Assembly (NCBI GenBank): GCA_016706545.1
Contig: JADJJK010000021.1
Span: 1-64,000 of the forward strand
Source of the DNA: Myxococcales bacterium
Lineage (GTDB): Bacteria > Myxococcota_A > Polyangia > Haliangiales > Haliangiaceae
DNA: 64,000 nucleotides
Reading direction: 5' to 3'
This document shows positions 63,932 through 64,000 of the stretch, in pieces (the stretch's first letter is position 1; every line of letters starts with the position of its first letter). Position numbers and translations under genes: made by a program. The notes under the pieces are model-generated. The model saw only the letters and a list, made by a program, of their open reading frames with translations. It made no database searches and was not told where the DNA came from.

Positions 63932-64000
63932 GATCAGATGCAATGTGAATATCATTCATATAAACATTCATGGCGCGACGGAGTGAGAATGAAGGAGTGT

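Noticed and set aside
63128..64000. Complete insertion sequence around the Y1 transposase
   Set aside because: I could not find subterminal hairpins, TTAC-like cleavage sites or a target duplication; RAYT genes are normally not part of an IS.

Overview
This is a GC-rich bacterial chromosome segment. Its gene content fits Myxococcota (delta-proteobacteria in the old sense) better than anything else I can name: a dprA-topA-trmFO operon, a hem operon with a HemX/CcsA-type protein, many Cys-anchored lipoproteins, a single TPR protein of about 2,870 residues, a WYL regulator, RegB/RegA and numerous proteins with Ala/Pro/Gly-rich linkers. The assignment is an inference from content; no rRNA gene is present. 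I found no tRNA, rRNA, CRISPR array, prophage or plasmid module. Coding density is high.

Layout. 1-6 kb: a small unknown gene, then dprA-topA-trmFO on the minus strand (DNA uptake, topology, tRNA modification). 6-8.4 kb: an envelope pair, a CpoB/YbgF-like lipoprotein and a LysM exoprotein. 8.7-14.1 kb: a minus-strand operon of a 99-residue unknown, a CcsA/HemX-like membrane protein, hemA, hemC and thrS. 14.3 kb: trxA alone on the plus strand with a striking promoter. 14.7-20.5 kb: the cell-shape operon mreB-mreC-mreD-mrdA-rodA. 20.9-31.7 kb: a PpiD-like periplasmic chaperone and the giant TPR protein. 31.8-37.9 kb: a proteostasis cluster, clpB, a CbpA-like J-protein and lon. 38-47.3 kb: an epimerase, a secreted protein with a calcium-type loop, a bufferin-like Cys-rich lipoprotein, an XPB-type helicase overlapping its Bax1 (DUF790) nuclease partner, a membrane class III nucleotide cyclase, rsmG and a small charged protein. 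47.5-55.1 kb: selO, a WYL-domain regulator, two paralogous small proteins flanking regB-regA, a small lipoprotein and tag. 55.2-64 kb: a DoxX-like protein, a mirror-image pair of divergent ATP-grasp proteins, a large propeller-type lipoprotein, an OmpA-type lipoprotein, an MBL hydrolase and a REP-associated (Y1) transposase.

The most interesting system is at 49.2-53.5 kb. Two genes for paralogous proteins of 129 and 135 residues, 2.7 kb apart, each carry the same upstream element: TTGTCCG(T/C)G, exactly 8 bases, then TAnnnT, 6-7 bases before the start codon. That is the geometry of the LexA-independent RecA-NDp DNA-damage promoter activated by the WYL protein PafBC in mycobacteria. One of the two genes is divergently transcribed from a gene for a WYL-domain regulator. 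I infer a small WYL-controlled, probably damage-responsive regulon. The XPB-Bax1 pair and tag are repair genes in the same half of the window, though they lack this element.

A second general observation is that roughly ten genes have a TAnnnT -10-like hexamer only 6-10 bases before the start codon and no Shine-Dalgarno sequence, suggesting widespread leaderless transcripts. I used this to choose several starts. Finally, four conserved genes (trmFO, mrdA, mreB and the TPR giant) are broken by single-base shifts, several in short homopolymers. This looks more like sequencing or assembly error than gene decay, and those loci should be read as intact unless shown otherwise.
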